Assembly: GCA_934408705.1 (NCBI GenBank)
Contig: CAKRVL010000118.1
Span: 1 to 6,622, forward strand
Direction of reading: 5' to 3'
Length of the DNA stretch: 6,622 bases
From: an uncultured Blautia sp.
GTDB lineage: Bacteria; Bacillota; Clostridia; Lachnospirales; Lachnospiraceae
Under the pieces are notes generated by a model. That model ran no database searches, was not told the origin of the DNA, and worked only from the letters and a program-made list of their open reading frames with translations. Shown one piece after another: positions 5,933-6,622 of the stretch. The position numbers and the translations under genes were made by a program. Positions within the stretch are counted from its first letter, which is position 1, and every line of letters starts with the position of its first letter.

Positions 5933-6018
5933 CGCTACGCAAACGGAGCCAAAGGCGGAGTTCGCGGTTCCTGGGCCTCGCCGAAAAGCGAGGAACTTTT
6001 TGCTACACAAACGGAGCC
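5908..6018 (+). repeat. Tandem 43-bp unit (two copies, 68-bp period), each with a hairpin
   Basis: Copy A (5908-5950) and copy B (5976-6018) are both 43 bases, align without gaps and share the ending CAAACGGAGCC. Each begins with CCTCGC, a 6-base loop and GCGAGG, followed by AA and a T run. In copy B the outer stem is interrupted by an extra 6 bases (GTT at 5967-5969 can pair with AAC at 5994-5996 across a bulge), so it is a weaker terminator. The loops differ (GGTCGA and CGAAAA) while the stems are kept. No coding frame of note is present in 5900-6085. Confidence 0.8.
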
Positions 6019-6033
6019 TTATAGTGAAATAAA

Positions 6034-6063
6034 AAAAGACAGGCCGCAATGGACCTGTCTTTT
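6034..6063 (-). terminator. Intrinsic terminator of gdhA
   Basis: AAAAGACAGG (6034-6043) pairs perfectly with 6054-6063; a CC/GG pairing can extend the stem inward around a bulged A. Read on the minus strand the stem is followed by a run of seven T, starting 22 bases after the gdhA stop, which makes it a strong terminator for that gene. Confidence 0.88.
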
Positions 6064-6085
6064 ATAAACTTCAGATAACAGAGGA

Positions 6086-6622
6086 TTAGCAGATACCCTG
6101 AGCTTTCATAGCATCTACAACCTTCTCAAATCCGGCGATATTAGCGCCGGCAACATAGTTGTCCTCCATGCCATAACGTTTAGCTGCGTCATCAGCCTTG
6201 TGGAAGATGTCTACCATGATTCCGTGAAGCTTCTCATCAACTTCCTCTGCAGTCCAGGAAAGTCTCATGGAGTTCTGGCTCATCTCAAGAGCAGAAGTAG
6301 CAACACCACCGGCATTAGCTGCTTTGCCAGGCATGAACAGAACACCGTTCTCCTGCAGATAAGCTGTAGCGTCAAGAGTGGTAGGCATATTAGCGCCCTC
6401 AACTACATATTTGCAGCCGTTTGCAACAAGTGCCTTAGCACCGTCAAGTGCAAGCTCGTTCTGGGTAGCACATGGAAGATATACATCACATTTGATGTTC
6501 CAGATTCCGGTACCCTCTGTGTAGGAAGCACCCTCAACACGGTCTGCGTACTCTTTGATACGTCCACGTTTTACTTCTTTGATATCTTTTACGATGTCAA
6601 GCTTGATTCCTTCCGGATCATA
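6086..6622 (-). CDS. gdhA: NADP-type glutamate dehydrogenase, C-terminal 178 residues (5' end outside the window)
   Basis: Glutamate dehydrogenase interconverts 2-oxoglutarate plus ammonium and glutamate using NAD(P)H in the cytoplasm; this family is the hexameric bacterial form, of about 445 residues. The minus-strand frame is open from the right edge to the TAA at 6086-6088, so about the last 40% of the protein is present. It carries the hallmark motifs PCATQNEL, VEGANMPTT, PGKAANAGGVATS and the C-terminal YVAGANIAGFEKVVDAM, closely parallel to E. coli GdhA. NADP rather than NAD preference is inferred from this resemblance, as the nucleotide-binding motif lies mostly outside the window. No damage is seen. 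It is convergent with nrdR and has its own terminator at 6034-6063. Confidence 0.95.
   Translation of the reverse strand, partial: YDPEGIKLDIVKDIKEVKRGRIKEYADRVEGASYTEGTGIWNIKCDVYLPCATQNELALDGAKALVANGCKYVVEGANMPTTLDATAYLQENGVLFMPGKAANAGGVATSALEMSQNSMRLSWTAEEVDEKLHGIMVDIFHKADDAAKRYGMEDNYVAGANIAGFEKVVDAMKAQGIC

Noticed and set aside
5908..6018. CRISPR-like repeat
   Set aside because: Only two copies, with hairpins and T runs typical of terminators, and a 25-base spacer without array structure.
5810..6049. Minus-strand open frame of 79 codons between nrdR and gdhA
   Set aside because: It runs through the nrdR terminator and the duplicated hairpin unit and into the antisense of nrdR, and has no domain.

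Overview
The window looks like chromosomal DNA of an endospore-forming gut Firmicute, most likely a Lachnospiraceae member of the Blautia/Ruminococcus type. The evidence is a clear forespore sigma factor (SigG), a YlmC/YmxH-family sporulation protein, NrdR, moderate GC with strong AGGAGG ribosome sites, and short intergenic regions closed by hairpin terminators. The genus is inferred from protein resemblance from memory; no search was run.

Layout, left to right: (1) 1-1491, plus strand, the 3' part of a gene for a TRAP-type (DctP) solute-binding protein made of two near-identical binding domains in one polypeptide; the first domain is cut by the window edge. (2) A 21-bp two-way terminator at 1551-1601. 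(3) 1641-2234, minus strand, a LysE/RhtB-family exporter resembling the cysteine/O-acetylserine exporter EamB. (4) A divergent intergenic region with an extended -10 promoter leading to (5) 2473-3942, plus strand, a two-domain PPK2 enzyme (polyphosphate:AMP phosphotransferase type) with a degenerate N-terminal domain. (6) A second convergent terminator at 4011-4051. (7) 4058-4837, minus strand, sigG. (8) 5002-5259, minus strand, a very cysteine-rich YlmC/YmxH-family protein. (9) A divergent regulatory region with a near-consensus vegetative promoter for (10) 5450-5899, plus strand, nrdR. (11) A 186-bp spacer with three hairpins, two of them in a duplicated 43-bp unit. (12) 6086 to the right edge, minus strand, the 3' end of gdhA (glutamate dehydrogenase).

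The genes do not form one pathway. The sigG/ymxH pair is a sporulation island, and nrdR beside it controls ribonucleotide reductase. The remaining genes are metabolic or transport genes (organic-acid uptake, amino-acid export, polyphosphate-nucleotide chemistry, ammonia assimilation). No phage, transposon, CRISPR or defence module was seen.

The most notable points are the tandem solute-binding protein, whose first 77 bases match the second copy perfectly although the rest is only about 86% identical (possible contig-end artefact or gene conversion); the 13-cysteine YmxH homologue with a sigma-E-like promoter; the palindrome inside the nrdR promoter; and the duplicated hairpin unit after nrdR. 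No wholly new system can be claimed from this window.
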